DNA of 64,000 nucleotides. Origin: Bdellovibrio bacteriovorus. GTDB lineage: Bacteria > Bdellovibrionota > Bdellovibrionia > Bdellovibrionales > Bdellovibrionaceae. The stretch is taken from positions 62,001 to 126,000 of the forward strand of contig NZ_LUKF01000017.1 of the NCBI RefSeq assembly GCF_001592755.1, given 5' to 3'. Below, one piece after another: positions 42,509 through 51,437 of this stretch. The position numbers were made by a program, and so were the translations under genes. How positions within the stretch are numbered: position 1 is the first letter of the stretch; each line of letters begins with the position of its first letter. The notes beneath the pieces are model-generated. The model saw only the letters and a program-made list of their open reading frames with translations, searched no databases and had not been told where the DNA came from.

Positions 42509-43480
42509 TTAAAGTGGATTAAAACAAGCCACATTGTGACCCGGTTTGATTTCCACCAATGGTGGTTTATTCGCCGTGCATTCACCTTTAGCGCGAGTGC
42601 ATCTGTTTACAAACGGACAGCCGCGCGGAAGATCAAAAGGAGCTGGCACGCTGCCTTCGATAGTATTCAGACGTTTCACTCTTTCGCCGAATTTAGGACG
42701 GGAAGAGATCAAGGCTGCTGTATAGGGGTGGCGAGGGTTTAAGAAAAGTTCTTGGGTTTCAGATTGCTCGCATGTTTGTCCGCCGTACATAACTAAAACG
42801 CGGTCGGAAATTTCAGAAATCACTCCCAGATCATGGGTGATGAACTGAACGGTCATATTGAATTTAGCTTGGAGGGTTTGAATCAGCTCCAGAATCTGCG
42901 CTTGAATTGTTACGTCCAAAGCCGTCGTTGGCTCATCGGCAATCAAGAATGTAGGATCGCAAGAAAGAGCCATGGCGATCATCGCTCTTTGTCTCATACC
43001 GCCTGAAAGTTGGTGAGGGTAGGCGGTATAGCGCTCTTCGGGGGAAGGAATGCCGACCAAGCGAAGCATTTCAATCGCACGCTCTTTTGATTCTTTCGGA
43101 GAACACTTTTTGTGTTTCATAATTTGTTCATCCATCTGATAGCCGATGGTAAGAACGGGGTTTAAAGCTGTCATGGGCTCTTGAAAGATCATGGCCATTT
43201 CACCGCCACGAACTTCAGACATTGCGCCTTCAGAAAGTTTTAAAAGATCGCGGCCATTTAACAGAACCTGGCCCCCGGAAACTTGTCCCGGTTTTTCAAT
43301 CAAACGCATCAAAGAATAAGACGTGACGGATTTACCACTTCCGGATTCGCCCACGATGCCCAGAGTCTGTCCTTTTTGGATGGAATAACTGATGTTATTC
43401 ACCGCGCGCACAGGTCCGGCGTTGGTGTGAAAGGTCGTTTCTAAGTTTTTAACTTCAAGTACTGGAGTTTGCACCGTCAC
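42509..43480 (-). CDS. oppD: Oligopeptide ABC transporter ATPase OppD
   Basis: 323 residues, GTG start with AAGG four to five nt upstream. Walker [10 protein letters not shown], signature LSGGMRQR, Walker [12 protein letters not shown] and H-loop FITHDLGV. The C-terminal extension has the Cys cluster [15 protein letters not shown]. Together with OppF it forms the ATPase pair of the importer. It lies 9 nt after sohB. Confidence 0.95.
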   Translation of the reverse strand: MTVQTPVLEVKNLETTFHTNAGPVRAVNNISYSIQKGQTLGIVGESGSGKSVTSYSLMRLIEKPGQVSGGQVLLNGRDLLKLSEGAMSEVRGGEMAMIFQEPMTALNPVLTIGYQMDEQIMKHKKCSPKESKERAIEMLRLVGIPSPEERYTAYPHQLSGGMRQRAMIAMALSCDPTFLIADEPTTALDVTIQAQILELIQTLQAKFNMTVQFITHDLGVISEISDRVLVMYGGQTCEQSETQELFLNPRHPYTAALISSRPKFGERVKRLNTIEGSVPAPFDLPRGCPFVNRCTRAKGECTANKPPLVEIKPGHNVACFNPL

Positions 43481-43489
43481 ATGTCCTTC

Positions 43490-44509
43490 TTAAAGAAAGC
43501 GTCGAGTTTCTAATTCTTCCAAAATGGAAAGGCTGCCTTTTTTGAACGCCTTGCCGATAATTCCCGTGAGTTTATCACTAAAACTCTCATGATGTTCGTA
43601 CTTTACTTTAACTATTTGATGCTGTTGTGAAAGATCGAGCAAATAATCGTCGCTGGTGCGGATTTCATCAACCAAACCCTTCGCGATAGCCTGTTCACCG
43701 TACCAATATTCGCCAGTCGCGACCTCATTCAAATTGAGATTCGGGCGGGATTTATGAACGAAGTTCTTAAACAAAACGTGAGTATCCTCAAGTTGTTCTT
43801 TAAATTTTTCTTCACCCTTGGGAGTGATTTCTCCTAAAAGGCTGACCGTGCGTTTGTATTCGCCCGCTGTGTATTCTTTGAAATCCACGTCGTGCTTTTT
43901 AAGAACGCGGTGAAGATTTGGAACTTGGGCGACAACGCCGATAGAGCCCACGATCGCAAACGGCGCACAAAGAATTTTGTTCGCCGTGCAAGACATTAGG
44001 TAGCCGCCGCTTGCCGCGACTTTGTCCACACAGATTGTCAGAGGAATTTGTTTTTCACGGATACGCAAAAGTTGAGAAGCCGCCAGTCCATAGCCATGAA
44101 CAACGCCTCCAGGACTTTCCACGCGAACCACGACTTCGTCTTTGGGCGTGGCAATTGTCAGGATGGCAGTTACTTCTTCGCGCAGGTTTTCAACCGCTGA
44201 AGCTTTCACATCGCCTTCGAAATCAATCAGGAAGATTTTCTTTTCTTGATCGCGGGATTTGTTTTCAGAACTCTTCTTTTCTTCTTTAAGTTTTTTACGC
44301 AACTCTTTGCGTTCGTTTTTAGTTAAAGTTTGCGCTTTAAGAAGGGTTTTAAAATTTTTGTATTTCTTGTGAAGAAGTTCGACTTGAATTTCGTTTTTAT
44401 GACCGGCCTTCGCCGCGACCATGGCGATCACCAAAATGACGGCGATGATGGCAAAAAGAATCAAAAATGTCTGCGCTGCGAAAATACCAATGTGTTCTAA
44501 TGCGTTCAT
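43490..44509 (-). CDS. sohB: SohB-type membrane-anchored serine protease
   Basis: 339 residues. An N-terminal membrane helix (FLILFAIIAVILVIAMVAA) is followed by a charged helical linker and a ClpP/crotonase-fold peptidase S49 domain. The nucleophile Ser is in DKVAASGGYLMSC and the catalytic Lys in TAGEYKRTVSLLGE, the Ser/Lys dyad of SohB/SppA proteases. It probably degrades periplasmic or membrane peptides. AAGGAG precedes the ATG. It is first gene of an operon with oppDFABC, so its peptide products and the importer may be functionally linked. Confidence 0.93.
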   Translation of the reverse strand: MNALEHIGIFAAQTFLILFAIIAVILVIAMVAAKAGHKNEIQVELLHKKYKNFKTLLKAQTLTKNERKELRKKLKEEKKSSENKSRDQEKKIFLIDFEGDVKASAVENLREEVTAILTIATPKDEVVVRVESPGGVVHGYGLAASQLLRIREKQIPLTICVDKVAASGGYLMSCTANKILCAPFAIVGSIGVVAQVPNLHRVLKKHDVDFKEYTAGEYKRTVSLLGEITPKGEEKFKEQLEDTHVLFKNFVHKSRPNLNLNEVATGEYWYGEQAIAKGLVDEIRTSDDYLLDLSQQHQIVKVKYEHHESFSDKLTGIIGKAFKKGSLSILEELETRRFL

Positions 44510-44616
44510 GAGGCTCCTTCGAACAAGGGCTTACGTTATTCAGGAATTGGCCAAAGGTCGAGCATCTTTTTTGTTTGCTCAAAAAAATTCTGGGAGCCTG
44601 ATAAGCTGGTGCCAAG

Positions 44617-45366
44617 ATGATCCATTCACGCGCGTTTTTCATCAGCATTGTTGTAGCTCTTTTTTGTGCCAATTCGTGGGCGCAAAATGCTGAAATTGAA
44701 CGCCTTTCCGGTTTTGCTCAGCATCAAAAAAATCTCGATCAATTCGACGTCGCTCGTAGCAAAGGGGAACGTGCTCATCTCGAAGAAGAAGAACAGTGGG
44801 AGAACCAAAAACTGCGCGCCCTCGATGATTACAAAAAACGTAAATCGAGCGTGAAGATGAGTGAGGATGGCGCGGAAGCTCAAGCTGATGCGGCTGCTAA
44901 GAAAAAAGTGGCGCAGGAATATGAAAATTCTCGCGAACAGTATGCCGCTCAAAAATCAAAGCTTACAGCGATGGACCGACAAGCTCTTCATTTGCCCACC
45001 GAGGCTACAGAGTTAGGACTCGATGAATTGCGTCCGCGCTATGATTATCGCAAGCGTGCGATGTTTGGTGCTCAGACGAAGTTTGCTCGTCCTGGTTCTT
45101 CTTCAAGTTCAGGTGGAAGCAGTGGATTTGGTGGGGGAGGAGGCTCTTCATTCCCACCACCGCCTACGTTTGATGATTTCGGGGGAGGAGACGGAGGTTA
45201 CGTTCCGGCTCCCAATATGTCTGATGATTTCGGTGATGTTCCGCCACCGCCGCCGCCGCCACCTCCAGGATTTGGAGATGATTTTGGAGGCTTCCAAGGT
45301 GGATCTGACTTCCCACCGCCACCGCCTCCACCGCCGCCTTTTGGTGATGAAGGTGGAGAATTCTAA
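44617..45366 (+). CDS. Secreted protein with polyproline/glycine tail
   Basis: 249 residues. Signal peptide about 1-22 (FFISIVVALFCANSWA). Residues 25-150 are charged and helical (HLEEEEQWENQKLRALDDYK), a likely coiled coil. From about 150 the protein is disordered: Ser/Gly runs, then PPPP and two runs of nine consecutive prolines alternating with DDFG/FGDE motifs. Runs this long need EF-P for translation. It resembles proline-rich surface or cell-wall proteins in composition only; no family is recognised. It is divergent from sohB. Confidence 0.75.
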   Translation: MIHSRAFFISIVVALFCANSWAQNAEIERLSGFAQHQKNLDQFDVARSKGERAHLEEEEQWENQKLRALDDYKKRKSSVKMSEDGAEAQADAAAKKKVAQEYENSREQYAAQKSKLTAMDRQALHLPTEATELGLDELRPRYDYRKRAMFGAQTKFARPGSSSSSGGSSGFGGGGGSSFPPPPTFDDFGGGDGGYVPAPNMSDDFGDVPPPPPPPPPGFGDDFGGFQGGSDFPPPPPPPPPFGDEGGEF

Positions 45367-46079
45367 CTTTCTTTAATGAGTTCCTCTGTTGAAAGACCGG
45401 AGAACTCTTTGATGCCTCGCATGAGATACCAAAAGATTCCCAAGAGGAAAATAATAGAAGGAACCATGATGATGGCCATCGACCACGTCGTCATCTCTGC
45501 AATTTGATCGTTGAGCACTAAGGACTGTGCTTCCGATGACAAGTTTGAATCGATATTAATGAAAATACGTCGTGCCAGTACGAAGTTGCAAACCGCACTG
45601 AATGCGAAAGAAAGAGAAAGCCATATAGTCGCCTTTCTCATGTGATCGTGAAATTCGACCTGCTTGCCATGTTCTTTCAAACGGTCTTCCAGCAGATCTA
45701 CTTTCATGATCGAGGGATTTAAAAACAAAGTCTCGATAAACGGGCGCTTCGTGAAAGCGGAACCCAAAACGAAAAGTCCCACGAGCGCTGGAAAGGCCGC
45801 CTCTTTAACGGCAAACCAGAATCCGTGCAGACCCAATAAAGCCAGGCCCCCTGTGAGAAGGACATTGAGAAGTCCTAGCGCCGAAAACGCATTGGCTTTT
45901 TTGCGCTTGATTAAATCATAGGCGCCGTATCCTAAAGGAAACGCCAGAGCTAAGATCAATGCCCAAAAGGGGCCGATGAATTTGCTTAATTTATTTAAAA
46001 TTAAAACAGGAAGTACGATATTGAAAACGAGGTTCAAAAGCCCGTTTTCCTTTGGCGGATTTTCTTGGACAGATTGCAT
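45363..46079 (-). CDS. VC0807-family membrane protein
   Basis: 238 residues with about six membrane helices. The pattern NIVLPVLILNKLSKFIGPFW, YGAYDLIKRKKANAFSALGL, RPFIETLF and WLSLSFAFSAVCNFVLAR fits the VC0807 family, related to intracellular septation protein A. Function unknown. It is convergent with the polyproline gene (4-nt overlap) and divergent from the first Fpg-like gene. Confidence 0.75.
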   Translation of the reverse strand: MQSVQENPPKENGLLNLVFNIVLPVLILNKLSKFIGPFWALILALAFPLGYGAYDLIKRKKANAFSALGLLNVLLTGGLALLGLHGFWFAVKEAAFPALVGLFVLGSAFTKRPFIETLFLNPSIMKVDLLEDRLKEHGKQVEFHDHMRKATIWLSLSFAFSAVCNFVLARRIFINIDSNLSSEAQSLVLNDQIAEMTTWSMAIIMVPSIIFLLGIFWYLMRGIKEFSGLSTEELIKES

Positions 46080-46185
46080 CCCAGCATAGTTGTCGGCTTA
46101 TCTAAAAAAGGCAAGCTGCGCTGTGCGTAGAAATGCAAATTAGCACAGGGTCTACATAATCCGCAGAAATGGACTAACATGGGCT

Positions 46186-47052
46186 ATGCCTGAATTAGCC
46201 GAAGTCGAAACAGTCCGTCGTCGCATCGAAGAGCAGCTTAAGAAAAAGAAAATCAAAGAAATCACTTTGGATAAAAGTGACCGGCACTTTTTCGCTTTTG
46301 CTCCCGTCAAAGAAGTCGAAAAAGCTTTGGTCGGTGCACGTATCACTGGGGCAGGTCGCAAGGGAAAGTATTTTTGGATCGAGCTGGATCGTAAACCCTG
46401 GCCGCTGATCCATTTAGGAATGAGTGGAAATACCACATTCTTAAATCCAAAGATCAAAGGATCATCTCACGAACATACCTGGGGAGGAGCGCAGCTTTGG
46501 AAAGAGCGCGATAAAAAACTTATTGAAAAACTTTGGTTCAGTCGACTGCTTTTACATCTAGAAGGTGGAGTTGAAATGTCCATCGTCGATCCACGTCGTT
46601 TCGGTCGTATGTGGTTGACGGAGGATCCGTGGACTCATCCACGCATTAAAAAGTTAGGCTATGATCCACTTTTAGATTTTCCTTCGGTGAAAGTGCTTTC
46701 CGAAAAACTAAAGAAAAGAAAAAAGGCGATTAAAGCTGTTCTATTGGATCAATCTCTCTTCGCCGGCATCGGCAATTGGCTCGCCGACGAGATCTTATAT
46801 CAATCAAGAATTTCTCCACATCATCTGGCTTCGCAATTGACGCCGGCTCAAATAAAAAAACTGCACCAACAAACGCTCGCCGTCGTCAAAAAAGCCGTCG
46901 CCGTGGACGCAGACTACGAAAGATACCCTAAAACCTGGCTTTTCCACGAACGCTGGGGAAAAGCTAAAAACGCGAAAACTTCCAAAGGAAAAATCATGCA
47001 TGAAGAAGTCGGCGGCCGCACCACCGCCTGGGTCCCAGGCTGGCAGAAATAA
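46186..47052 (+). CDS. Fpg/Nei-family DNA glycosylase with zincless finger
   Basis: 288 residues starting MPELAEVETVRRR, so Pro2 and Glu3 of the Fpg active site are present. The H2TH region (SLFAGIGNWLADEILYQSRI) is also intact. The C-terminal four-Cys zinc finger of MutM is missing; in its place is GGRTTAWVPGWQK, which keeps the Arg and the final Gln-Lys of the beta-hairpin. That is the zincless-finger design known from NEIL1 and some plant and viral Fpg proteins. It should excise oxidised bases. A canonical mutM lies 120 nt downstream. Confidence 0.88.
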   Translation: MPELAEVETVRRRIEEQLKKKKIKEITLDKSDRHFFAFAPVKEVEKALVGARITGAGRKGKYFWIELDRKPWPLIHLGMSGNTTFLNPKIKGSSHEHTWGGAQLWKERDKKLIEKLWFSRLLLHLEGGVEMSIVDPRRFGRMWLTEDPWTHPRIKKLGYDPLLDFPSVKVLSEKLKKRKKAIKAVLLDQSLFAGIGNWLADEILYQSRISPHHLASQLTPAQIKKLHQQTLAVVKKAVAVDADYERYPKTWLFHERWGKAKNAKTSKGKIMHEEVGGRTTAWVPGWQK

Positions 47053-47172
47053 ACAAAAGGTGCCGTGTTAAAGGTTGATCAAAGTCTAAGACTCGTCATT
47101 GCTTCGCGCTGCGACTGGTCAATTTCTGGAAATGCACTATTATAAGAGCATTGCCACAAGGTGGGTGCTCAA

Positions 47173-47985
47173 ATGCCAGAACTTCCCGAGGTCGAAGTCG
47201 TTCGCCGCGGATTAGAAAAAATCCTTAAAGATGAACCCGTTTTAGAAAAGATCGAGTTGAAAAGACCCGATTTGCGCGAGCCTATTCCTGCTAAAAAATT
47301 AAGCACTTTGGTTGGGGAAAAACTTTTATCCGTAGAAAGAAGAGCGAAATATCTTCTGCTTTGGACGAAAAAAGGCGCGATGCTTTCACATTTAGGAATG
47401 ACGGGGACGTGGCGCGTGGCTCCTCCCGGAGACGAGCGGTTGCACGATCATATCTATCTTCATTTTTCTGGAAATCTGCGTTTGGCTTACCGGGATCCGC
47501 GGCGATTTGGTTATTTTGATTTTGTGCAAAATCCCTTGGAACACCCGAAATTAAAGGGTTTGGGGCCAGAGCCCTTAACCAAAAACTTTAGCGGCAAAGA
47601 ACTTTGGGAAAGTCTGCGCGGTAAAGAAGTCGCCATCAAAGTCGCGATCATGGATCAAAAGATCGTCGTAGGGGTGGGGAATATCTATGCCAGCGAAGCC
47701 TTGTTTGCGGCGGGAATTAAGCCCACTTTATCGGCGCAAAAGCTGTCACGGGAGCGTGCGGACGTGCTTGCAAAAGAGATTAAAAAAATTTTATCTCGGT
47801 CCATCGAACTCGGTGGATCCTCGATCAGTGACTTTGCTCAAGCCAGTGGAGAGAGCGGTTACTTCCAATCAACTTTCAGAGTGTACGATCGCGCGAAACA
47901 GCCGTGTGTGACTTGCGGGCAACAGGTGAAATCCAAAGTTTTGGGCGGAAGAAATACGTTCTGGTGTTCAACTTGCCAAAAATAA
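47173..47985 (+). CDS. mutM: Formamidopyrimidine-DNA glycosylase MutM
   Basis: 270 residues. The start must be the ATG at 47173, because the catalytic residue is Pro2 of MPELPEVEVVRRGL; AAGGTGG lies 9 nt upstream, and the GTG at 47161 would bury the proline. H2TH motif: VGVGNIYASEALFAAGI. C-terminal zinc finger complete: CVTCGQQVKSKVLGGRNTFW then CSTCQK. MutM removes 8-oxoguanine and FapyG and nicks the abasic site. A zincless paralogue precedes it. Confidence 0.97.
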   Translation: MPELPEVEVVRRGLEKILKDEPVLEKIELKRPDLREPIPAKKLSTLVGEKLLSVERRAKYLLLWTKKGAMLSHLGMTGTWRVAPPGDERLHDHIYLHFSGNLRLAYRDPRRFGYFDFVQNPLEHPKLKGLGPEPLTKNFSGKELWESLRGKEVAIKVAIMDQKIVVGVGNIYASEALFAAGIKPTLSAQKLSRERADVLAKEIKKILSRSIELGGSSISDFAQASGESGYFQSTFRVYDRAKQPCVTCGQQVKSKVLGGRNTFWCSTCQK

Positions 47986-48131
47986 TTTTAAAAATTCGTT
48001 TGCTATCCGGCGGCACTTTTGTGTAATTTGGTCCTTAGTCGAGTTTTAAAACAAAAATGCGGACCGTCTCGAAACGTTAAAGAACGTGGCTGAGTGGAAT
48101 GCACAAATTAATAAACGAAGGGACAACAACA

Positions 48132-48347
48132 ATGAAAGCAATCGTTATCGCTGCTTTGCTAGCACTTTCTTTCACAACTGGTTTCACTTGCTCTAAAAAC
48201 CAACCTGCTGAGCAAGCACCTGCAACTACTGAAACAGCTCCTGCTACTGAAGCAGCTCCAGCTGAAGGTACTCCTGCAGCTACTACTGAAGCAGCTCCTG
48301 CTACTACAGAGACTGCTCCTGCAGCTCCTGCTGGCGAAACTAAGTAA
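48132..48347 (+). CDS. Small secreted Ala/Pro/Thr-repeat protein
   Basis: 71 residues from the ATG at 48132 (AAGGGA upstream). The first 20 residues are a signal peptide with Cys20 (FTTGFTC); the residue before the Cys is Thr, so it is not a classical lipobox although lipidation is possible. The mature part is an imperfect repeat of PATTEAAPA/TETAPA, 50 residues of Ala, Pro, Thr and Glu with no hydrophobic core. Probably a disordered surface or periplasmic protein. Strong terminator follows. Confidence 0.75.
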   Translation: MKAIVIAALLALSFTTGFTCSKNQPAEQAPATTETAPATEAAPAEGTPAATTEAAPATTETAPAAPAGETK

Positions 48348-48386
48348 TTTTAGCCTTCGGGCAAAAATAGCTTAGAGCTACAAACG

Positions 48387-48417
48387 AAGCCCTCGAAAGA
48401 GGGCTTTTGTTTTTTCT
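48387..48417 (+). terminator. Intrinsic terminator with GAAA tetraloop
   Basis: AAGCCCTC (48387-48394), loop GAAA, GAGGGCTT (48399-48406), followed by a T-rich tract. A smaller TTCG-loop hairpin (GCC-TTCG-GGC) precedes it at about 48354-48363. Confidence 0.9.
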
Positions 48418-48475
48418 CAGACTCTTCCTCATATTTTTTCTACCTTCCGTATATATAGACAAGCGTCTGAACCGC

Positions 48476-48504
48476 TTGCACATACTCACATTCCAGAGTC
48501 TAAT
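48476..48504 (+). promoter_or_regulatory. Candidate promoter of fadE-like gene
   Basis: TTGCAC (48476-48481), a 17-nt spacer and TCTAAT (48499-48504). The GTG start at 48543 with AAGGAG follows at a normal leader length. Confidence 0.4.
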
Positions 48505-48542
48505 TACTGTGTATCAATTTAAAGGATTAAAGGAGATACATC

Positions 48543-50996
48543 GTGGATTCTATCAACTCTCTTTATGGGTTTTTCTTAGAGAGCTGCACATGGGCCTGGG
48601 TTTTGGGCTCCGTCGCTCTTTTGTTGTTTGTCGGGTTCTTTGGCAGCCCGCTGATCGTGTGGACGATCGCGCTTGCAGCGATCTTGTTCGGTTTCGGAGC
48701 TCCAACATGGTTGTGGATTGTGTTCGCTGTTTTGGCAGTGATCTTCAACATTCCACCAATTCGCGCGGCCCTGGTGACTTCGGGCGTGTTTGGCATCTTC
48801 AAGAAATTTGAATTCTTGCCAAAAATTTCTGACACAGAAAAAGCGGCATTGGATGCCGGTGTGGTGTGGGTAGAAAAAGATCTTTTCTCTGGTAAACCTA
48901 ACTTCACGAGCTTGATGAATGAGCCTTATCCAAGTTTGACGGCTGAAGAAAAAGCTTTCATGGACGGCCCCGTGAACACGCTTTGTGCGATGATCGATCA
49001 CTGGCAAATCTATAAGACAAAAGAAATTCCACAAGATATCTGGGATTACATCCGTAAAGAAAAATTCTTGGGCATGATTGTTCCGAAAGAGTACGGCGGT
49101 TTGGGCTTCTCGGCTCTTTGCCATTCTGAAGTGATTATGAAACTTTCTTCGCGCTCTATTTCGGTCGCGATCCAAGTGATGGTTCCAAACTCTTTGGGCC
49201 CTGCAGAGCTTCTTGCTCACTACGGGACTGACAAACAAAAAGACTACTGGTTGCCTCGTTTGGCTGATGGCCGCGAGATTCCTTGCTTCGGTTTGACAGA
49301 ACCCACAGCGGGTTCGGATGCCGGTGCGATCACATCAACAGGTATTTTATTTAAAGACACTGACGGTAAAATTAAGATCAAATTGAACTGGAATAAACGT
49401 TGGATCACTCTAGCGGCGATTTCTTCAGTGATTGGTTTGGCATTCCGTCTTCGTGACCCGGAAAATCTTTTGGGTAAAGGCGAGGACGTAGGTATCACTT
49501 GTGCCTTGATTCCTTCTAAAACTCCAGGTGTTGTTCTGGGCCGTCGTCACGATCCATTGAACACTCCGTTCTACAACTGTCCTACGCAAGGTAAAGATGT
49601 TGTCGTCGATGCTGAAGAAGCTATCGTCGGCGGTCTTGGTGGGGCCGGTCGTGGTTGGATGATGTTGATGGAGTGTTTGGCTGCAGGTCGCGGTATCTCA
49701 TTGCCAGCTCAAGCAACAGGCGGCGCAAAACTTGCGACTCGCGTGACGTCAGCTCACTCTGTGGTTCGTCGTCAGTTCGGTGTTTCTATCGGTAAATTTG
49801 AAGGTGTTGAAGAACCTTTGGCTCGTATCGGTGCTTCGACATACGCTCTAGAAGCGATGAGAATCTACACTTTGGGTGCTCTTGATAAAGGTATCAAGCC
49901 AGGTGTGATCACAGCGATGCAAAAATACTATTCTACTGAGATGGGCCGTAAGTCGATCAACGACGCGATGGACATCATGGGTGGTGCGGGTATCTCTATG
50001 GGACCTCGCAACGTTTTGGCTGAAATCTATATCGCGACTCCAATCGGTATCACGGTTGAAGGTGCGAACATCATGACTCGTACTTTGATCATCTTCGGTC
50101 AAGGGGCTCTTCGTGCGCATCCATTTGCTTACGCAGAAGTAAAAGCTTATGAAGCAAATGATTTGAAAGCGTTTGATAAAGCCTTCTTCGGTCACATTGG
50201 TCACATCGTACGCAACACCTGCCGTGCGATCCTTCTTTCATTGTCTCGTGGTTACTTGGCAGCAACTCCAGACTGTCATCCACAAATGAAAATCTACTTC
50301 CGTCGTCTTTCTTGGACTTCGGCAACATACGCATTGCTTGCTGACGTAGCGATGGGCGTATTGGGTGGATCTTTGAAAATGAGAGAGAAAATCACGGGTC
50401 GTTTTGCGGATATCTTGGCAAATATGTATATCGCGACTTCGATCCTTCGTCGTTTCGAAGCAGAAGGTCGTCGTGAAGAGGATCTGGCTTTCGTTCACTA
50501 CAACTTGAAATACAACATGGCTGAAATCCAAAAAGGTTTCGATGGTATCTTTGACAACTTGAAGATCCCTGGCCTTCGTTGGTTCTTCAAAGGTTGGATC
50601 GGTGCTTGGTCTCGTATCAACTCTATCGGTTCACAAGCTTCTGACGGTTGGTCCCACGCGATTGCTTCAGCGATGATGAAAGAAGGCGGCATCCGTGATC
50701 GTTTGACAGCGGGTATCTATATGCCAACAAATCGCAATGATCAGTTGGGTCGCCTTGAGTATGCAATGTCTGTGACTTTGCAAGCGGAAGCAGCAGAAAA
50801 GAAAATCAAAAAAGCCATCCGTGATGGAGCTCTTCCTAAGAAGAAGGCGCATCTATTGTTGGACGAAGCTAAAGGTAAGAATATTATTACTGAAGCTGAG
50901 TATAAACTTATGCAGGAAGCCGAGCCAGTTCGTTATGACGCTATCCTGGTGGATGACTTCTCAGAAGAACAATACCACGCAAATAAAGTTCTTTAA
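48543..50996 (+). CDS. fadE: FadE-type acyl-CoA dehydrogenase
   Basis: 817 residues, GTG start behind AAGGAG. The length matches E. coli FadE (about 814), much longer than the 380-residue family standard. Two or three N-terminal membrane segments (residues about 15-75) anchor it. The dehydrogenase core follows: EKFLGMIVPKEYGGLGFSAL, CFGLTEPTAGSDAGAIT, GGAGRGWMMLMECLAAGRGI, MGGAGISMGPRNVLAEIY. The helical C-terminal domain is DUF1974-like. It oxidises long-chain acyl-CoA to trans-2-enoyl-CoA, first step of beta-oxidation. It is monocistronic with its own terminator. Confidence 0.95.
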   Translation: MDSINSLYGFFLESCTWAWVLGSVALLLFVGFFGSPLIVWTIALAAILFGFGAPTWLWIVFAVLAVIFNIPPIRAALVTSGVFGIFKKFEFLPKISDTEKAALDAGVVWVEKDLFSGKPNFTSLMNEPYPSLTAEEKAFMDGPVNTLCAMIDHWQIYKTKEIPQDIWDYIRKEKFLGMIVPKEYGGLGFSALCHSEVIMKLSSRSISVAIQVMVPNSLGPAELLAHYGTDKQKDYWLPRLADGREIPCFGLTEPTAGSDAGAITSTGILFKDTDGKIKIKLNWNKRWITLAAISSVIGLAFRLRDPENLLGKGEDVGITCALIPSKTPGVVLGRRHDPLNTPFYNCPTQGKDVVVDAEEAIVGGLGGAGRGWMMLMECLAAGRGISLPAQATGGAKLATRVTSAHSVVRRQFGVSIGKFEGVEEPLARIGASTYALEAMRIYTLGALDKGIKPGVITAMQKYYSTEMGRKSINDAMDIMGGAGISMGPRNVLAEIYIATPIGITVEGANIMTRTLIIFGQGALRAHPFAYAEVKAYEANDLKAFDKAFFGHIGHIVRNTCRAILLSLSRGYLAATPDCHPQMKIYFRRLSWTSATYALLADVAMGVLGGSLKMREKITGRFADILANMYIATSILRRFEAEGRREEDLAFVHYNLKYNMAEIQKGFDGIFDNLKIPGLRWFFKGWIGAWSRINSIGSQASDGWSHAIASAMMKEGGIRDRLTAGIYMPTNRNDQLGRLEYAMSVTLQAEAAEKKIKKAIRDGALPKKKAHLLLDEAKGKNIITEAEYKLMQEAEPVRYDAILVDDFSEEQYHANKVL

Positions 50997-51019
50997 TCTA
51001 GGACTTTGAATTGTGAGTG

Positions 51020-51056
51020 AAGCCCCGGCCTATTGGTTCGGGGCTTTTTCTTTTTT
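51020..51056 (+). terminator. Intrinsic terminator of fadE
   Basis: AAGCCCCG (51020-51027) pairs with CGGGGCTT (51039-51046) around an 11-nt loop, followed by a T-rich tract to 51056. Confidence 0.9.
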
Positions 51057-51084
51057 CGTGGCTGGGTTGGGCTTCGGGCGGGGC

Positions 51085-51230
51085 TTTGCGTGGGAAGGTA
51101 TTTGTGGATATTTACTTTCGGGCGGCACGCCATCCGGGCTCATTGCCGCCGCACTTCGTGCGGTTCGCGCATCCATGCGCCGGCAAAGGCCTTTCTTCAG
51201 TAAATCTCCACAAATACCTTCCCACGCAAA
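51085..51230. repeat. 146-bp structured inverted-repeat element
   Basis: Arms of 32 bp (51085-51116 and 51199-51230) are reverse complements with a single mismatch. The 82-bp GC-rich core holds more hairpins: GGCG-GCA-CGCC (51121-51131), and a junction where TTGCCG (51143-51148) pairs with CGGCAA (51181-51186) around CCGCAC-TTC-GTGCGG (51149-51163) and GCGCAT-CC-ATGCGC (51167-51180). There is no convincing ORF. It could be a REP/BIME- or MITE-like element or a structured RNA. It lies in the 440-bp gap between fadE and the CBS transporter gene. Confidence 0.8.
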
Positions 51231-51297
51231 ACTGCTCGAATTTCCAATTCATCGTCTAAAAGGAAACAGCTTTGAACGGGTGTTTTAAAATAGAGAG

Positions 51298-51437
51298 TTT
51301 GAATGAAGAATGTTGGTGGATCTTTTCTTTTGAATCACCAAGATGGTTTTTCGTTGGGAGTGGGGTCCTGCAGACGGCAGATTTTTGGGATGGCTAGTGA
51401 TTTTTTTGAGCGCCTGGAGGGGGGCGCTCTTTTTTTT
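51298..51437 (+). ncRNA. Candidate small RNA ending in orphan terminator
   Basis: A strong terminator, GAGCGCC (51408-51414) with GGCGCTC (51423-51429) then T8, has no gene before it; fadE already has its own terminator. Upstream are TTGGTG/CACCAA (51313-51341) and CTGC-AGACG-GCAG (51368-51380) stems. A TAAAAT box at 51286-51291 would start an RNA near 51298, but its -35 is poor. The only ORF, from 51303, runs through the terminator into antisense sequence and is not credible. Confidence 0.4.

Noticed and set aside
51013-51288. Plus-strand ORFs of 80 and 91 aa after fadE
   Set aside because: They span the fadE terminator and the inverted-repeat element; their sequence is a by-product of the palindrome.
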